From Actinomadura livida (GTDB lineage: Bacteria > Actinomycetota > Actinomycetes > Streptosporangiales > Streptosporangiaceae): a stretch of 64,000 nucleotides of DNA. The position numbers were made by a program, and so were the translations under genes. Positions 7,876 to 18,064 of this stretch are shown here, in pieces (position 1 is the stretch's first letter; each line of letters opens with the position of its first letter). The stretch lies in the NCBI RefSeq assembly GCF_014648675.1, contig NZ_BMRO01000006.1, positions 252,768 to 316,767 of the forward strand, in the 5' to 3' direction. The notes beneath the pieces are model-generated. The model was not told the origin of the DNA. It saw only the letters and a program-made list of their open reading frames with translations, and ran no database searches.

Positions 7876-9051
7876 CTAGCCCGGAACGGGGACGGTGATG
7901 ACCTCCGGCTTCCCGGCGGCCGCCGCGTCGCCGTCGCCCGCCTCCTCGGCCAGCCGCATCGCCTCGTCGATGAGCGTCTCGACGATCTTCGATTCGGGCA
8001 CGGTCGCGATGACCTTGCCCTTGACGAAGATCTGTCCCTTGCCGTTCCCCGACGCGACGCCCAGGTCGGCCTCGCGGGCCTCGCCCGGACCGTTGACGAC
8101 GCAGCCCATCACCGCGACCCGCAGCGGCACCTCCAGCCCGTCCAGACCGGCGGTGACCTCCTCGGCGAGCTTGTACACGTCCACCTGGGCCCGGCCGCAG
8201 GAGGGGCACGAGACGATCTCCAGGCCGCGTTCGCGCAGGCCGAGGGACTCCAGGATCGCGATCCCGACCTTGACCTCCTCCACCGGCGGCGCCGACAGCG
8301 ACACCCGGATCGTGTCGCCGATGCCCTCCGCCAGCAGGGCGCCGAACGCCACCGACGACTTCACCGTGCCCTGGAACTGCGGTCCCGCCTCCGTCACCCC
8401 GAGGTGCAGCGGGTAGTCGCACGCCGCGGCCAGCTTCCGGTACGCCGAGACCATCACCACCGGGTCGTGGTGCTTCACGGAGATCTTCAGATCGCCGAAC
8501 CCGTGCTCCTCGAACAGCGAGCACTCCCACAGCGCCGACTCCACGAGCGCATCGGCCGTGGCGCTGCCGTGCTTGGCCAGCAGCCGCTTGTCCAGCGATC
8601 CCGCGTTCACGCCGATCCGGATGGGGACGCGCGCGGCGGCCGCGGCCTTCGCGATCTCCGCGACCTTGTCGTCGAACGCCTTGATGTTGCCCGGGTTCAC
8701 CCGGACGGCCGCGCACCCGGCGTCGATCGCCGCGAACACGTACTTGGGCTGGAAGTGGATGTCGGCGATCACCGGGATCTGCGACTTGCGGGCGATCGCC
8801 GGCAGGGCCTCGGCGTCGTCGGCCGACGGCACCGCCACCCGCACGATCTGGCATCCGGACGCCGTCAGCTCCGCGATCTGCTGCAGGGTCGCGTTCACGT
8901 CGGCCGTCACCGTGGTGGTCATCGACTGGACGCTCACCGGCGCCGCGCCGCCCACCTGCACGGCCCGGCCGTCGTTCCCCAGCGTCAGCCGCCTGCTCTT
9001 CCGCCGCGGGCTGAGCGCCGGTGTCACCTTGGGCATACCGAGATCGACCAT
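7876..9051 (-). CDS. ispG: 4-hydroxy-3-methylbut-2-enyl diphosphate synthase (GcpE/IspG)
   Basis: 391 residues, about the normal length for the short bacterial form. It reduces MEcPP to HMBPP in the MEP pathway using a [4Fe-4S] cluster. The cluster ligands are visible as SCPSCGR (two Cys) and [10 protein letters not shown], and the N-terminal TIM-barrel part has VSVQSMTTT and VRVNPGN. The start at 9051 has gagagg upstream. It is the last gene of a run with dxs and ispH downstream of the THN synthase, so it probably boosts IPP/DMAPP supply for meroterpenoid synthesis; a separate housekeeping copy would be expected elsewhere in the genome. A strong hairpin follows the stop. Confidence 0.97.
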   Translation of the reverse strand: MVDLGMPKVTPALSPRRKSRRLTLGNDGRAVQVGGAAPVSVQSMTTTVTADVNATLQQIAELTASGCQIVRVAVPSADDAEALPAIARKSQIPVIADIHFQPKYVFAAIDAGCAAVRVNPGNIKAFDDKVAEIAKAAAAARVPIRIGVNAGSLDKRLLAKHGSATADALVESALWECSLFEEHGFGDLKISVKHHDPVVMVSAYRKLAAACDYPLHLGVTEAGPQFQGTVKSSVAFGALLAEGIGDTIRVSLSAPPVEEVKVGIAILESLGLRERGLEIVSCPSCGRAQVDVYKLAEEVTAGLDGLEVPLRVAVMGCVVNGPGEAREADLGVASGNGKGQIFVKGKVIATVPESKIVETLIDEAMRLAEEAGDGDAAAAGKPEVITVPVPG

Positions 9052-9158
9052 GTCCGATCATCCTCTCTGTTCGGTCACCGGGCTCCGGGCCGCCGCCGGG
9101 CGCGTGGCCCGGGCGGCGGCCCGGGCCGCGTGCGGACGGCCGCCGGGGTCGCCGGCGG

Positions 9159-11000
9159 TCATCGCGGGCTCGTCTCCGCGCCCGTTCGCGCGGGGACGCA
9201 CAGGTCGGCGTGGTGGTCCCGGACGGTCCGGGCGATCTGCTCGCCGGACAGGCCCATGTCGGCCAGGAGCCCGTTCCGGTCGCCGTGCTCGATGAAGGCG
9301 CGGGGAAGCCCGAGGTTGCGGACGGGGGTCCGCACCCCCGCGTCGGCGCAGGCCTGGCCGACGCACGCCCCCACCCCGCCGGTGCGGCTGCAGTCCTCGA
9401 CGGTGACGACGAGCTGGTGCCTGGCCGCGAGGCCGGTCAGCGCCGGATTGACCGGGATGACCCAGCGGGGATCGACGACGGTGATCCCGATGCCCTGGTC
9501 CTCCAGGATGTCGGCGGCCTGGAGGCACGCCTCGGCGAGCACCCCGGTGGAGACGATGAGGACGTCGAGGGAGAGCCCGCGGCTGCGGCGCAGCACGTCC
9601 ATCCCGTCGACGCGGACGACGGCGTCGATGTCCGGGCCGGCGGTGGCCTTCGGGAAGCGCAGGACGGTCGGCCCGTCGGTGACCTCGACCGCTTCTCGGA
9701 GGGTCTCGCGGAGCCGGGCGGGGTCGCGGGGCGCGGCGACCCGCAGGCCGGGCACCACGCCGAGGATCGACATGTCCCACATGCCGTGGTGGCTGGCGCC
9801 GTCCGGCCCGGTGATCCCGGCCCGGTCCAGCACGAACGTCACCGGCAGGCGGTGCAGGGCGACGTCCATCACGACCTGGTCGAAGGCCCGGTTGAGGAAC
9901 GTGGAGTAGACCGCGACGACGGGATGCAGCCCGCCGAGGGCGAGCCCGGCCGCCGAACCGGCGGCGTGCTGCTCGGCTATGCCGACGTCGTACGCCCGGT
10001 CGGGGAACCGCTCCGCGAACGCGGCCAGCCCGGTCGGTCCGGGCATGGCGGCGGTGATGGCGACGACCTCGTCGTGGTCCTCGCCCACCGCGCACAGCTC
10101 GTCGGCGAACACCTTCGTCCAGGAGGTGCCGGACGACTTGGGCGCCTCCCCGGTCTCCGGGTCTATCTTGCCGATGCCGTGCATATGGTCGGCCTGGTCG
10201 TTCTCGGCGGGCGCGTATCCCCGGCCCTTGCTGCTGACGACGTGCACGACCACGGGACGGCGCATGGCGCGGGCCGCATCGAAGGCCCGCTCGCAGGCGG
10301 ACACGTCGTGGCCGTCGACCGGGCCGATGTAGCCGAAGCCCATGTTGGTGAACAGGTTGTCCTCCACTACGTGGCCGTCGCGGGTGTAGACGTCCAGCCA
10401 CGTGTCGGACGAGGTGCGCAGGTCATGCAGGTGCCGGCCGAGCCCGCCGATGGTCGGGGCGTACGAGCGGCCGTTGTCGTTGAGCACGACGATCACCGGC
10501 CGGTCGGGGGCGCCGACCAGGTTGTTGAGCCCCTCCCACGCCATCCCGCCCGTGAGCGCGCCGTCGCCGATCACCGCGACCACGGACCGGTCGGTGCGCC
10601 CGCGCCGCTGGTTGGCCTTGGCCAGGCCGTCGGCGTAGGCGAGCGCGGTCGAGGCGTGCGAGTTCTCCACCAGGTCGTGCACCGATTCGCCCTGCGACGG
10701 GTAGCCCGACAGTCCGCCCCGCTGGCGGAGCCCGTCGAAGCCGTCCAGCCGGCCGGTGAGCAGCTTGTGCACGTACGACTGGTGCCCGGTGTCGAAGATG
10801 ATCTTGTCGCGGGGTGAGCTGAACACCCGGTGCAGCGCGAGCGTCAGCTCCACCACGCCCAGGTTGGGGCCCAGGTGCCCGCCGGTGCGGGCCACCGCCC
10901 GCACCAGGAACCCGCGGATCTCCTCCGCCAGCGCGGGCATTTCCTCCGCGGGCAGTTCGCGCAGGTCGGCGGGGTCACGTATGCCTTCCAGCAATGCCAT
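9159..11000 (-). CDS. dxs: 1-deoxy-D-xylulose-5-phosphate synthase
   Basis: 613 residues, usual length 620-640. It joins pyruvate and glyceraldehyde 3-phosphate, using thiamine diphosphate, in the committed step of the MEP pathway. Visible signatures are [15 protein letters not shown], the ThDP motif [16 protein letters not shown], the [15 protein letters not shown] segment of the pyrimidine domain and [15 protein letters not shown]. Gene order with ispG and ispH is not the usual housekeeping arrangement, and the trio lies between meroterpenoid genes, so this is probably a dedicated copy. Gaps of 107 bp to ispG and 51 bp to ispH allow one transcript. Confidence 0.97.
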   Translation of the reverse strand: MALLEGIRDPADLRELPAEEMPALAEEIRGFLVRAVARTGGHLGPNLGVVELTLALHRVFSSPRDKIIFDTGHQSYVHKLLTGRLDGFDGLRQRGGLSGYPSQGESVHDLVENSHASTALAYADGLAKANQRRGRTDRSVVAVIGDGALTGGMAWEGLNNLVGAPDRPVIVVLNDNGRSYAPTIGGLGRHLHDLRTSSDTWLDVYTRDGHVVEDNLFTNMGFGYIGPVDGHDVSACERAFDAARAMRRPVVVHVVSSKGRGYAPAENDQADHMHGIGKIDPETGEAPKSSGTSWTKVFADELCAVGEDHDEVVAITAAMPGPTGLAAFAERFPDRAYDVGIAEQHAAGSAAGLALGGLHPVVAVYSTFLNRAFDQVVMDVALHRLPVTFVLDRAGITGPDGASHHGMWDMSILGVVPGLRVAAPRDPARLRETLREAVEVTDGPTVLRFPKATAGPDIDAVVRVDGMDVLRRSRGLSLDVLIVSTGVLAEACLQAADILEDQGIGITVVDPRWVIPVNPALTGLAARHQLVVTVEDCSRTGGVGACVGQACADAGVRTPVRNLGLPRAFIEHGDRNGLLADMGLSGEQIARTVRDHHADLCVPARTGAETSPR

Positions 11001-11051
11001 TGGTGTCCTTTCCTCGTGCCGCGTCGTTGCGGCCGCGGACGTGCGGGCCCG

Positions 11052-12011
11052 CTATGCGGTCTCCGCCGTGGCCGGATGGTCCAGTTCGCGCGGCAGGGCG
11101 AAGTGCATCCGCTCCGTCACCGGCTCGATCTCCTGGACCTCGTCGTATCCCCGTTCGCCCAGCCAGGCCAGCACGTCCTGGACGAGCTCGTCGGGAACGG
11201 AGGCGCCGCTGGTCAGCCCGACGGTCGTCACGCCGTCGAGCCACGACTCGTCGATGTCCTCGGCGTAGTCCACGAGGTGCGCGGCGGCGCCGCGCTCCCG
11301 CGCGACCTCGACCAGGCGGACGGAGTTGGAGGAGTTCGCCGAGCCGACGACGATGACGAGCTCCGAACCCGCGGCGATCTCCTTCACCGCGACCTGGCGG
11401 TTCTGGGTGGCGTAGCAGATGTCGTCCGACGGCGGATCCAGCAGGTTCGGGAACCTGCGGCGCAGGGCCGCGGCCGTGGCGAGGGTCTCGTCCACCGACA
11501 GCGTGGTCTGCGACAGCCACACCACGCGGTCGGGATCGCGGACCTGCACGTTCTTCACGTCGTCCGGGCCGTCGACCAGGTGGATGTGGTCCGGCGCCTC
11601 GCCCAGGGTGCCGATGACCTCTTCGTGGCCCTCGTGCCCGATGAGCAGGATGTCGTAGTCCGCTTCGGCGAACCGGACCGCCTCCCTGTGGACCTTGGTG
11701 ACCAGCGGGCAGGTGGCGTCGATCGTCGTCAGCTTCTGCGCCTTGGCCTCCGCGTGCACCGCCGGCGCCACCCCGTGCGCGGAGAAGACGACGGTGGCGC
11801 CTTCCGGCACCTCCTCGGTCTCCTCGACGAAGATGACGCCCCGCTCTTCGAGGGACTTCACGACGAAGGCGTTGTGGACGATCTGCTTGCGCACGTAGAT
11901 GGGCGGCCCGTACTTCTCCAGGCAGACCTCGACGGTCCGCACGGCCCGGTCCACCCCGGCGCAGGAGCTGCGCGGCTTCGCGAGCAGGACTCGGCGTTGC
12001 GAATGCGTCAT
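11052..12011 (-). CDS. ispH: 4-hydroxy-3-methylbut-2-enyl diphosphate reductase
   Basis: 319 residues, normal length. It is an iron-sulfur enzyme that converts HMBPP to IPP plus DMAPP, the last MEP step. The three conserved Cys are in [21 protein letters not shown] and [11 protein letters not shown], with the family Glu and Ser/Asn motifs ([11 protein letters not shown]). It starts 26 bp after the THN synthase stop, so the two are very likely cotranscribed; this ties the MEP genes to the polyketide gene. The DMAPP-rich output would suit a head-to-middle condensing enzyme that uses two DMAPP. Confidence 0.97.
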   Translation of the reverse strand: MTHSQRRVLLAKPRSSCAGVDRAVRTVEVCLEKYGPPIYVRKQIVHNAFVVKSLEERGVIFVEETEEVPEGATVVFSAHGVAPAVHAEAKAQKLTTIDATCPLVTKVHREAVRFAEADYDILLIGHEGHEEVIGTLGEAPDHIHLVDGPDDVKNVQVRDPDRVVWLSQTTLSVDETLATAAALRRRFPNLLDPPSDDICYATQNRQVAVKEIAAGSELVIVVGSANSSNSVRLVEVARERGAAAHLVDYAEDIDESWLDGVTTVGLTSGASVPDELVQDVLAWLGERGYDEVQEIEPVTERMHFALPRELDHPATAETA

Positions 12012-12037
12012 GATTCCTCTCAGGTGGCTGCTTCGTC

Positions 12038-13141
12038 TTACTGGAGGGAGGACGTCAGCTCGTCGAGCTGGGCTCGTTCCATCTCCGCGGGGGCGTCCAC
12101 GGTCCAGCGGCCCACCGCCATCTCCGCGGTGATCCCGGGACCGAAGCCCGCGATCACGCCGGTGTCGCCCGGGGTCACCCGGTCCTCGTCGAACAGCCTG
12201 CGCAGCGCGTCGAGCACGACCGCGCTGGCGATGTTGCCGTACTCGGTCAGCGTCGCCCAGCTGAAGCGGAACATTTCGCGGTCGACGTCGAGGAACTTGG
12301 CGAGGTCGTCGAGGATCCGCGGGCCGCCGGCGTGGATGATGTAGAAGCCGAGATTGCGCACGTCCCAGCCGTGGCTCGCGGCCAGCTCGCGCAGCACCGG
12401 GGCCAGCGGCTCCATCGTCCCGGGCACCCGGCGGTCCAGCTGGAAGTGGAAGCCGGTCGCCCGGACGGCGTAGGAGATCCAGTCCTCGGTGCCGGGAATG
12501 AGGTACGACGAGTTGCGCTCCAGGGCGACGCCGACACCGCCGTTGCCGCGCACCACGGCGGCGCCGACCGCGTCACCGAACAGCCCGTCGGACAGCAGCG
12601 CGCCGACGTTGTCGTCACCGGGCTGGTAGCACAGCGAACACAGCTCGCAGGAGACGATCAGGACGTTGCTCTCGGGGTGGGCGGTGCAGAACTCCTGCGC
12701 GCGGTTGATCGCCGCGCCGCCCGCCGCGCAGCCCAGCTGGGCGATGGGGATCTGCCGGGTGTCGTACCGGAAACCCATGCTGTTGATCAGCCAGGCGGTG
12801 AGCGACGGCATCATGAAGCCCGTGCACGACACGTAGATGATGGCGTCGATGTCGCGCACCGTCACCGCGGCGTTCGCCAGCGCCTCCTCGATGACCTCGG
12901 GGCATCTCTTCTTGGACTCGGACTCGTAGAGCCGGTTCCGTTCCTCGAAACCCGGGTGGAGGAGCGCCTCCTCGATGGGCTGGACGATGTGCCGCTTCCG
13001 CACTCCGGTGTTCTGGATCAGGCGGAGCGCCAAAGGGAGCTGCGGTTTTCCCGCGTGGACCTTTTCGGCGAACTCCAGAGTGTCCTCCATGGTGACGACG
13101 TACTCCGGCACACGGATCGACGGCTTGCACAGCGTTGGCAT
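12038..13141 (-). CDS. Type III polyketide synthase, 1,3,6,8-tetrahydroxynaphthalene synthase (RppA type)
   Basis: 367 residues. Five malonyl-CoA are condensed, cyclised and aromatised to tetrahydroxynaphthalene. The catalytic triad falls at the RppA numbering: Cys138 ([10 protein letters not shown]), His270 (FYIIHAGGP) and Asn303 (EYGNIASAV). Other RppA-like features are [11 protein letters not shown], the Cys-rich [10 protein letters not shown] segment and [10 protein letters not shown] near the C-terminus. It heads the ispH-dxs-ispG run. In furaquinocin, naphterpin, napyradiomycin and merochlorin pathways this enzyme supplies the aromatic nucleus, which is the strongest reason to call the region a naphthoquinone meroterpenoid cluster. 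Melanin-type pigment synthesis is an alternative, but no P450 partner is seen. Confidence 0.97.
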   Translation of the reverse strand: MPTLCKPSIRVPEYVVTMEDTLEFAEKVHAGKPQLPLALRLIQNTGVRKRHIVQPIEEALLHPGFEERNRLYESESKKRCPEVIEEALANAAVTVRDIDAIIYVSCTGFMMPSLTAWLINSMGFRYDTRQIPIAQLGCAAGGAAINRAQEFCTAHPESNVLIVSCELCSLCYQPGDDNVGALLSDGLFGDAVGAAVVRGNGGVGVALERNSSYLIPGTEDWISYAVRATGFHFQLDRRVPGTMEPLAPVLRELAASHGWDVRNLGFYIIHAGGPRILDDLAKFLDVDREMFRFSWATLTEYGNIASAVVLDALRRLFDEDRVTPGDTGVIAGFGPGITAEMAVGRWTVDAPAEMERAQLDELTSSLQ

Positions 13142-13261
13142 GTATCGGGTCCACTTTCTTCAGAGGCCACGTTGCAGTCCAGTCGGGCGGCGGCGGGATC
13201 GGCCGCGCCGCCTCGATTGGCGTCCGAGGAGATGAGGGCCGGCCCGGGCGCGCGGGCGGCC

Positions 13262-13280
13262 GCGTCCGGCGCGCGGACGC
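13262..13280 (-). terminator. Short GC hairpin between methyltransferase and THN synthase genes
   Basis: GCGTCCG at 13262-13268 pairs perfectly with CGGACGC at 13274-13280, loop GCGCG. The surrounding 240-bp gap (13142-13380) is very GC-rich and repetitive. This could end the upstream transcript so that the THN synthase operon is driven separately; the call is weak because such repeats are common in high-GC gaps. Confidence 0.35.
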
Positions 13281-13380
13281 CCGGCGGAGGGCGGCCGGGA
13301 CCGGCACGGCGCCCCGCGGAGCGCGGGACGCCGTGTCTCGAAATCTCAGGGGCCGCCCCCGGGTTACGGCCGACCGGTGT

Positions 13381-14460
13381 TCACGCGGTCTTGGTGGCGG
13401 AGAGGACGGCCGGCACCGGGATGACGTCCTGCGGCAGTTCCGCGGGGTCCTTGGTGACCGTCCTCGTCACCTCGAACCCGCATTCCTCCAGCCAGCTCCG
13501 GTAGGTGGAGAGCTTCTGCGGCCCGCCCTGGCCCATGGTGCAGCCGATGAAGAAGGCGGGGAAGAAGTCGACGTTGTGGTTGTCGGTCTCCGTGACGTCC
13601 TCCGGATAGACGGGGACCAGGATGTTGACCTGCCCGCCCACCGGCAGCGACTTGTGGACGCCGTTGAGGATCTGGATGACGGCGTCCCGGTCGAACATGT
13701 CCAGGAAGTGCTTGATCAGTACGACGTCGAAGCCCTCGGGGATCCCGTCGAAGACGTTGCCGCCGATGAACGAGCAGTGCTCCGCCACGCCGTGGGCCCG
13801 GAAGTTCTCCAGGCACTCGGTCTCCTTCTCCGGAAGGTCGAAGGTCGTGACCCGCATCCCGGGGACGTGCTTCATCTGGAAGGTGTGCACGGCCCCCAGC
13901 CCGGTGTTCCCGGCCAGGTCGAGCACCTGCGCACCGGACGGCATGTCGATGTTGCCGAAGAACCAGGGGTCGATGTTCGCGGTGACGGTGTCCATCAGCT
14001 TCGCCCACGCCTCGCGCAGGTCCCGGTGCTCGGCCACCGCGTCGTACAGGGTCCCCTCGGCCCCGTAGAGCTCCTTCAGGCCGACGAGCGTGCCGGTCCG
14101 CGCGCTCTCGGTCAGGTTGAACAGCTGCCTGAGCGCGACCACCTTGATCATGTTCATGTAGGCGAGCGCGCGCTTCAGATCCCGTTCCGGGACGGCACCG
14201 AGCGCGTCGAGGGAGTAGCCGCGGCCTTCCTCGGCGGCCCCGCCGTACCCGACGAAGCCCTCCTTGACCAGCAGGAACAGGAGCTGTTCCACGGCGTCCG
14301 GCTTCACGCCGACCGCGTCGCCGAGCTCCGCGGCGGTCATGCCGGGCCGCTCCCGCAGCGCGTCGATGATGCCGAGTTCGAAACAGGACAGCAGCGTCAT
14401 GAACCGCGTCGGTCCCACCATGTATTCGCGGAATCGCGCGAGCGTGGCTTCCGGTGTCAT
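13381..14460 (-). CDS. SAM-dependent methyltransferase (O-methyltransferase_2-like) of the naphthoquinone pathway
   Basis: 359 residues. The N-terminal part (about 1-100) is a winged-helix dimerisation domain (MTAAELGDAVGVKPDAVEQL), followed by a Rossmann domain whose motif I reads VLDLAGNTGLGAVHTF, with later motifs FDLPEK, GFDVVLIKHFLDMF and a C-terminal GCTMGQGG loop. Homologous genes occur in furaquinocin and napyradiomycin-type clusters, where a ring carbon or oxygen of the amino-flaviolin intermediate is methylated. Aromatic C- and O-methyltransferases share this fold, so the target atom cannot be read. The gene is 70 bp downstream of the adenylate-forming enzyme. Confidence 0.88.
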   Translation of the reverse strand: MTPEATLARFREYMVGPTRFMTLLSCFELGIIDALRERPGMTAAELGDAVGVKPDAVEQLLFLLVKEGFVGYGGAAEEGRGYSLDALGAVPERDLKRALAYMNMIKVVALRQLFNLTESARTGTLVGLKELYGAEGTLYDAVAEHRDLREAWAKLMDTVTANIDPWFFGNIDMPSGAQVLDLAGNTGLGAVHTFQMKHVPGMRVTTFDLPEKETECLENFRAHGVAEHCSFIGGNVFDGIPEGFDVVLIKHFLDMFDRDAVIQILNGVHKSLPVGGQVNILVPVYPEDVTETDNHNVDFFPAFFIGCTMGQGGPQKLSTYRSWLEECGFEVTRTVTKDPAELPQDVIPVPAVLSATKTA

Positions 14461-14530
14461 TGCACTGGCCCTTTCGAGTCGGTCTTCCCGCCGCCGTCGC
14501 CGGGGGCGGGTCGCGGGGGGTCGATCCGGG

Positions 14531-16117
14531 TCACGCCCGGTCCTTCATCTCTTCCTTGAGCCGGCGGGACAGCGCGAGCCGCTGCACCTTCAGGGTCCCG
14601 GTCCGCGGCAGCTCGGCCCGGGGGATCTGGATCGGGTCGGCGAGCTGGGGGAAGCCGGCGACGGCCGCGCGCCAGCGGTCCCGGTCCAGCGGCGCGTCGT
14701 CGGTGGTGCAGACCACCGGGATCGGCTCGGACTTCAGGCCGTGGACGACGACGAGTTCGCTCAGCTCCTCCAGCCTGCCGAGCACCTGGTCCTCCACCTC
14801 CAGCGAGCTCTGCACCCCGCCGATCATGTCGACCTCGCGGTCGAGCATGTGGAGGCAGCCGAGCCTGGTGCGGTAGCCGACGTCCCCGGTCCGCCACCAG
14901 TCCCCGAACCGGTTCTCGTCGTACCGGTCCTGCTCCGCGAAGTAGGTCTTCGCGAGCCCGCTCCACGCGACCTCGATGTAGCCGGGGTTCTGCTCGGACA
15001 CCGGCCGGCCGTCCCGGCTCACCAGGCGGATCTTCGCGCAGCCCTGCGGCATCGCCCAGCCGACGCAGCGCCCGTTCGTGCGGTGCGCGGAGTGGCGGAA
15101 GTAGGCGCGGCCGACCGCCGGGCCGACCTCGCTCTGCCCGTAGATCTGGAAGTAGAGCGCCCCGCGCCGCGCCGACGACCTGAGCAGCCGGCTCATCGTC
15201 CGGGGGTGGATGGCGTCGAAGGTGCTGCTGAAGTACCGCACCGACGAGAACGGCCTGCGGGGGTCGTCGGTCAGCGCCTCCCATTCCATGAGCGAGTTGG
15301 GCAGCGCCTCGACGAAGCCCGGCCGGTGCTCGCGGAACGCCTCGGCGACGCGGTCGAGGGAGCCCTCCCGCATGAGCAGCACCGGCATCTCCTGGAGGAG
15401 CGCGAGGGACATCGCGGCGACCATCCGGGAGTGCACGAACGGGATGTGGATCGCGACGGTCTCCCTGCGGCGCATCAGCGACAGGAGCCGCCACTGCGGC
15501 CTGAGCCGCACGGCCTGCGTGCGGGGCGTGTGCACGACGAGCTTGGGGACCCCGGTCGTGCCGGACGTGTGGGTGATGACGGCGGCGGCGTCGATCGGCC
15601 GGACCCGCGGGGCGACGTCGGGCGCCCCGGCGTAGTCCGCGAGCGACAGCGCACCCGGCCGGTCGCCGCGCACGATCAGCGTCCGCTCGACGAGGTCCGC
15701 CAGCGGCAGCTCGGCCAGCGCGTCGAGCGTGCGCCCGTCGGTGAGCAGGCTCGGCCGGCCCAGCCGCTTGAGCAGCGCGCCGACGGTGATGGCGTCCAGC
15801 GAGGGCGACAGCATGACGGGGATCGCCCCGATGCGGGACGTGGCCGCGCCGAGCATCCAGGCGTCGGCGTTGGCCGTCTTGTAGAGGACGACGTGCTCGT
15901 CCGGCCGGACACCGGCCGCCCAGAGGCGGGCCGCCAGGTCGCGGATGTGGTCGGCGAAGTCGGTGACCGTCATGCGCCTGCCTGCGCCGGGCAGGACGTC
16001 CAGGTCGTGGTCGAGGTCGATCGGCGTGGAAGCGTTGACGGCCGCGGCCATCTCCGGCAGAAGGCCGATGTGGAGACCGCGCTTCTGGACCGATCTGTAG
16101 GCGATGGAACGCTTCAT
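14531..16117 (-). CDS. Adenylate-forming enzyme (acyl-CoA ligase fold), possible ATP-dependent diazotase
   Basis: 528 residues of the ANL superfamily. P-loop THTSGTTGVPKLV, A5-like QIYGQSEVGP, and the hinge region GDWWRTGDVGYR with LHMLDREVDMI are visible; the C-terminal ERTGTLKVQRLAL segment keeps a Lys in the usual catalytic position. The core is unusual for a fatty-acid ligase (MLSPSLDAIT, HIPFVHSRMVA). Cremeomycin-, avenalumic acid- and furaquinocin-type pathways use relatives of this fold to activate nitrite and diazotise an aromatic amine; the neighbouring aminotransferase would supply such an amine. No nitrite-forming pair (CreD/CreE type) is in the window, so diazotase is an inference and a CoA or acyl-adenylate role remains possible. 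Confidence 0.8.
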   Translation of the reverse strand: MKRSIAYRSVQKRGLHIGLLPEMAAAVNASTPIDLDHDLDVLPGAGRRMTVTDFADHIRDLAARLWAAGVRPDEHVVLYKTANADAWMLGAATSRIGAIPVMLSPSLDAITVGALLKRLGRPSLLTDGRTLDALAELPLADLVERTLIVRGDRPGALSLADYAGAPDVAPRVRPIDAAAVITHTSGTTGVPKLVVHTPRTQAVRLRPQWRLLSLMRRRETVAIHIPFVHSRMVAAMSLALLQEMPVLLMREGSLDRVAEAFREHRPGFVEALPNSLMEWEALTDDPRRPFSSVRYFSSTFDAIHPRTMSRLLRSSARRGALYFQIYGQSEVGPAVGRAYFRHSAHRTNGRCVGWAMPQGCAKIRLVSRDGRPVSEQNPGYIEVAWSGLAKTYFAEQDRYDENRFGDWWRTGDVGYRTRLGCLHMLDREVDMIGGVQSSLEVEDQVLGRLEELSELVVVHGLKSEPIPVVCTTDDAPLDRDRWRAAVAGFPQLADPIQIPRAELPRTGTLKVQRLALSRRLKEEMKDRA

Positions 16118-16192
16118 GGGGGACTGACTCCCTTGCGATGTTCAGCTGCGTCGTCCGGGCCGCGCCCGCGCGTTTCGGTCGTGGGGAGTTGA

Positions 16193-16225
16193 CGGGCCCG
16201 CCGCGGAGGACGTGCGGCGGGCCCG
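16193..16225 (-). terminator. Hairpin between the flavoprotein and adenylate-forming genes
   Basis: A perfect 12-bp inverted repeat, CGGGCCCGCCGC at 16193-16204 and its complement at 16214-16225, with a 9-nt loop. It lies 40 bp past the stop of the flavoprotein gene (16265) and about 75 bp upstream of the next start (16117). It could limit readthrough and so set lower expression of the downstream genes. Confidence 0.6.
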
Positions 16226-16264
16226 GAGATCGGGAGGTACAGGGGCGGGAGGTACAGGGAGTCG

Positions 16265-16876
16265 TCAGCCGGCGCGGCCGGCCTTGAGCGCGGCGGCGAC
16301 GTCCACGGCGCGCTTGGCCTGGTAGGCGGCCGCCCGCAGCGGGACGTCGCCCGGCGCGCCGTCGGCGGCCCGGTGGGACGTGCCGTAGGGATTGCCGAGC
16401 TCGAACTGGACGGGATCGGTGTATCCGGGCGGCACGATGATGCCGCCCCAGTGGTAGAACACGTTCCCCAGCGCGAGGATCGTGGACTCCTGCCCGCCGT
16501 GTGCGGTGCCGGTGGAGGTGAAGGCCGAGTACACCTTGTCGGCGAGCTTGCCGCCCTGCCGCCACAGCCCGCCGGTCGTGTCGATGAACGCCTTGAGCTG
16601 CATGGCCGGGTTGCCGAAACGGGTGGGGGTGCCGAACAGCACCGCGTCGGCCCACTCCAGGTCGTCCAGGGCGGCCTCGGCGACGTCGGCCGTGTCCTGT
16701 ACATGCCGGGCCCAGGCCGGGTTGGCGCTGATCGCCTCGGGAGGGGCCAGCTCGGGGACCTTCCGCAGCCGCACCTGCGCCCCGGCCTTCTCCGCGCCCT
16801 CCGCCGCCGCCGACGCCAGCGCGTGCACGGTGCCGGTCGAGCTGTAGTAGATGATCGCGGCGTTCACACTCCGCAT
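16265..16876 (-). CDS. NAD(P)H:quinone oxidoreductase / flavodoxin-fold protein, WrbA family
   Basis: 203 residues. The FMN phosphate-binding loop is IIYYSSTGTVHALA at the N-terminus; AVLFGTPTRFGNPAMQLKAFID and STGTAHGGQESTIL are classic WrbA segments. It binds FMN and reduces quinones by two electrons. The start at 16876 has gagaggag upstream. It follows the aminotransferase by 28 bp, so it belongs to the cupin-aminotransferase operon. A reasonable job is to interconvert quinone and hydroquinone forms of the naphthoquinone so that transamination, methylation or prenylation can act; protection from redox cycling is the alternative. Confidence 0.9.
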   Translation of the reverse strand: MRSVNAAIIYYSSTGTVHALASAAAEGAEKAGAQVRLRKVPELAPPEAISANPAWARHVQDTADVAEAALDDLEWADAVLFGTPTRFGNPAMQLKAFIDTTGGLWRQGGKLADKVYSAFTSTGTAHGGQESTILALGNVFYHWGGIIVPPGYTDPVQFELGNPYGTSHRAADGAPGDVPLRAAAYQAKRAVDVAAALKAGRAG

Positions 16877-16904
16877 GTCGGTCTCCTCTCCGGTACGCGC
16901 GCGG

Positions 16905-18050
16905 TCACCGCGCCGGGTGCGGACGCGCGTGGGCGCGCAGCGCGCTCCGCAGGGCTGCCACGACCCTTTCGACCTGCTCGTCGGTCAGCTCGGCGTGCAT
17001 CGGGATGGCGAGGTTGCGCCGGAAGAGGTCCGCCGAGACCGGGCACGTCTGGTCGGTCTTGTAGACGGGCTGCAGGTGGCTCGCCCACGTGCCGTGCCCG
17101 CAGCCGATGCCCTGGGCGCGCAGGTCGGCGGCGACGCCCGCCCGGTCCACGCCCGGTTCCAGCGTCACCATGTACGACTGCCAGGCGTGGGTGCGGTCGG
17201 CCGGCACGTGCGGGAGCGTGACGTGCTCCTCGTCCTTGAGGAGTTCGGCGTAGCGTTCCGCCACCGCGCTCCGGCGCTCCAGCAGTTCGTCGAGTCGGCC
17301 CAGCTGCACTTGGAGGATCGCGGCGCCGATGTCGGAGAGCTTGTAGTTGAAGCCGATCTCGGTGAACTCGGGGATCGGCAGGCCGATGACCCGCGCCTGC
17401 TCGGCGATGCTCCCGATGCCGAAGGAGGACCGCAGCCGTACGTCCCCGCCGAGCGCCGGGTCCGTGGTGAGCAGGGCTCCGCCCTCGCCGCTGGTGATGC
17501 CCTTGCGTCCGTGGAAGGAGAGGCAGGCGACCGGTGCCAGCGTCCCCGCCGGGCGGCCCTGGTAGGTCGCGCCGACCGCGCATGCGGCGTCCTCGACGAG
17601 GAACAGCCCGTGGCGGTCGGCGATCGACTGCAGTTCGGCATAGTCGGCGGGCAGGCCGACCGTGTCCACCGCGATCACGCCGACCGTCCGGGGTGTGATC
17701 AGGTCCGCCACGGCCTGCGGGTCGATGGTGCCGGTGTCGGCGCGGACGTCGGCGAAGACGGGCACCGCGTCCACGTACCGGACGGCATGGGCGGGGGCCG
17801 GGAACGTGTAGTCGGCGACGATGACCTCGTCGCCCGGCCCGGCGCCGAGCGCCAGCAGGCTCAGGTGCAGCGACGCCGCGCAGCTGCTCAGCGCGACCGC
17901 GTCGGCGACGCCGAAGCGCTCGGCCAGCTCCCGCTCCAGGGCCTTGCCCCGGGGGCCCTGGCCGGCCGGCCAGTCGGACGCGAACACCTCCTTGACGGCC
18001 GCCAGTTCCCGCTCTCCAAGGCTCGCGTGCACCAGTGGAATCGCGTCCAT
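16905..18050 (-). CDS. DegT/DnrJ/EryC1-family PLP aminotransferase acting on a hydroxynaphthoquinone (Fur3-like, inferred)
   Basis: 381 residues from the ATG at 18050, which has a near-perfect gggaggtga site; an ATG at 18068 overlapping the cupin stop (ATGA) would add six residues. PLP features: SSCAASLHLSLLALGAG, GDEVIVADYTFPAPAHAV, LVEDAACAVGA, and the lysine block SFHGRKGITSGEGG. This family usually aminates sugars, but in a THN cluster with no sugar genes the likely substrate is an oxidised naphthoquinone. In furaquinocin and naphterpin-type routes such an enzyme makes 8-amino-flaviolin. It is coupled to the MomA-like cupin immediately upstream, which would supply the quinone. Confidence 0.88.
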   Translation of the reverse strand: MDAIPLVHASLGERELAAVKEVFASDWPAGQGPRGKALERELAERFGVADAVALSSCAASLHLSLLALGAGPGDEVIVADYTFPAPAHAVRYVDAVPVFADVRADTGTIDPQAVADLITPRTVGVIAVDTVGLPADYAELQSIADRHGLFLVEDAACAVGATYQGRPAGTLAPVACLSFHGRKGITSGEGGALLTTDPALGGDVRLRSSFGIGSIAEQARVIGLPIPEFTEIGFNYKLSDIGAAILQVQLGRLDELLERRSAVAERYAELLKDEEHVTLPHVPADRTHAWQSYMVTLEPGVDRAGVAADLRAQGIGCGHGTWASHLQPVYKTDQTCPVSADLFRRNLAIPMHAELTDEQVERVVAALRSALRAHARPHPAR

Positions 18051-18064
18051 CGGGTCACCTCCCG

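Noticed and set aside
7669..10817. Long plus-strand frames opposite ispG and dxs
   Set aside because: Shadows of strongly conserved minus-strand enzymes; no ribosome sites or recognisable families.
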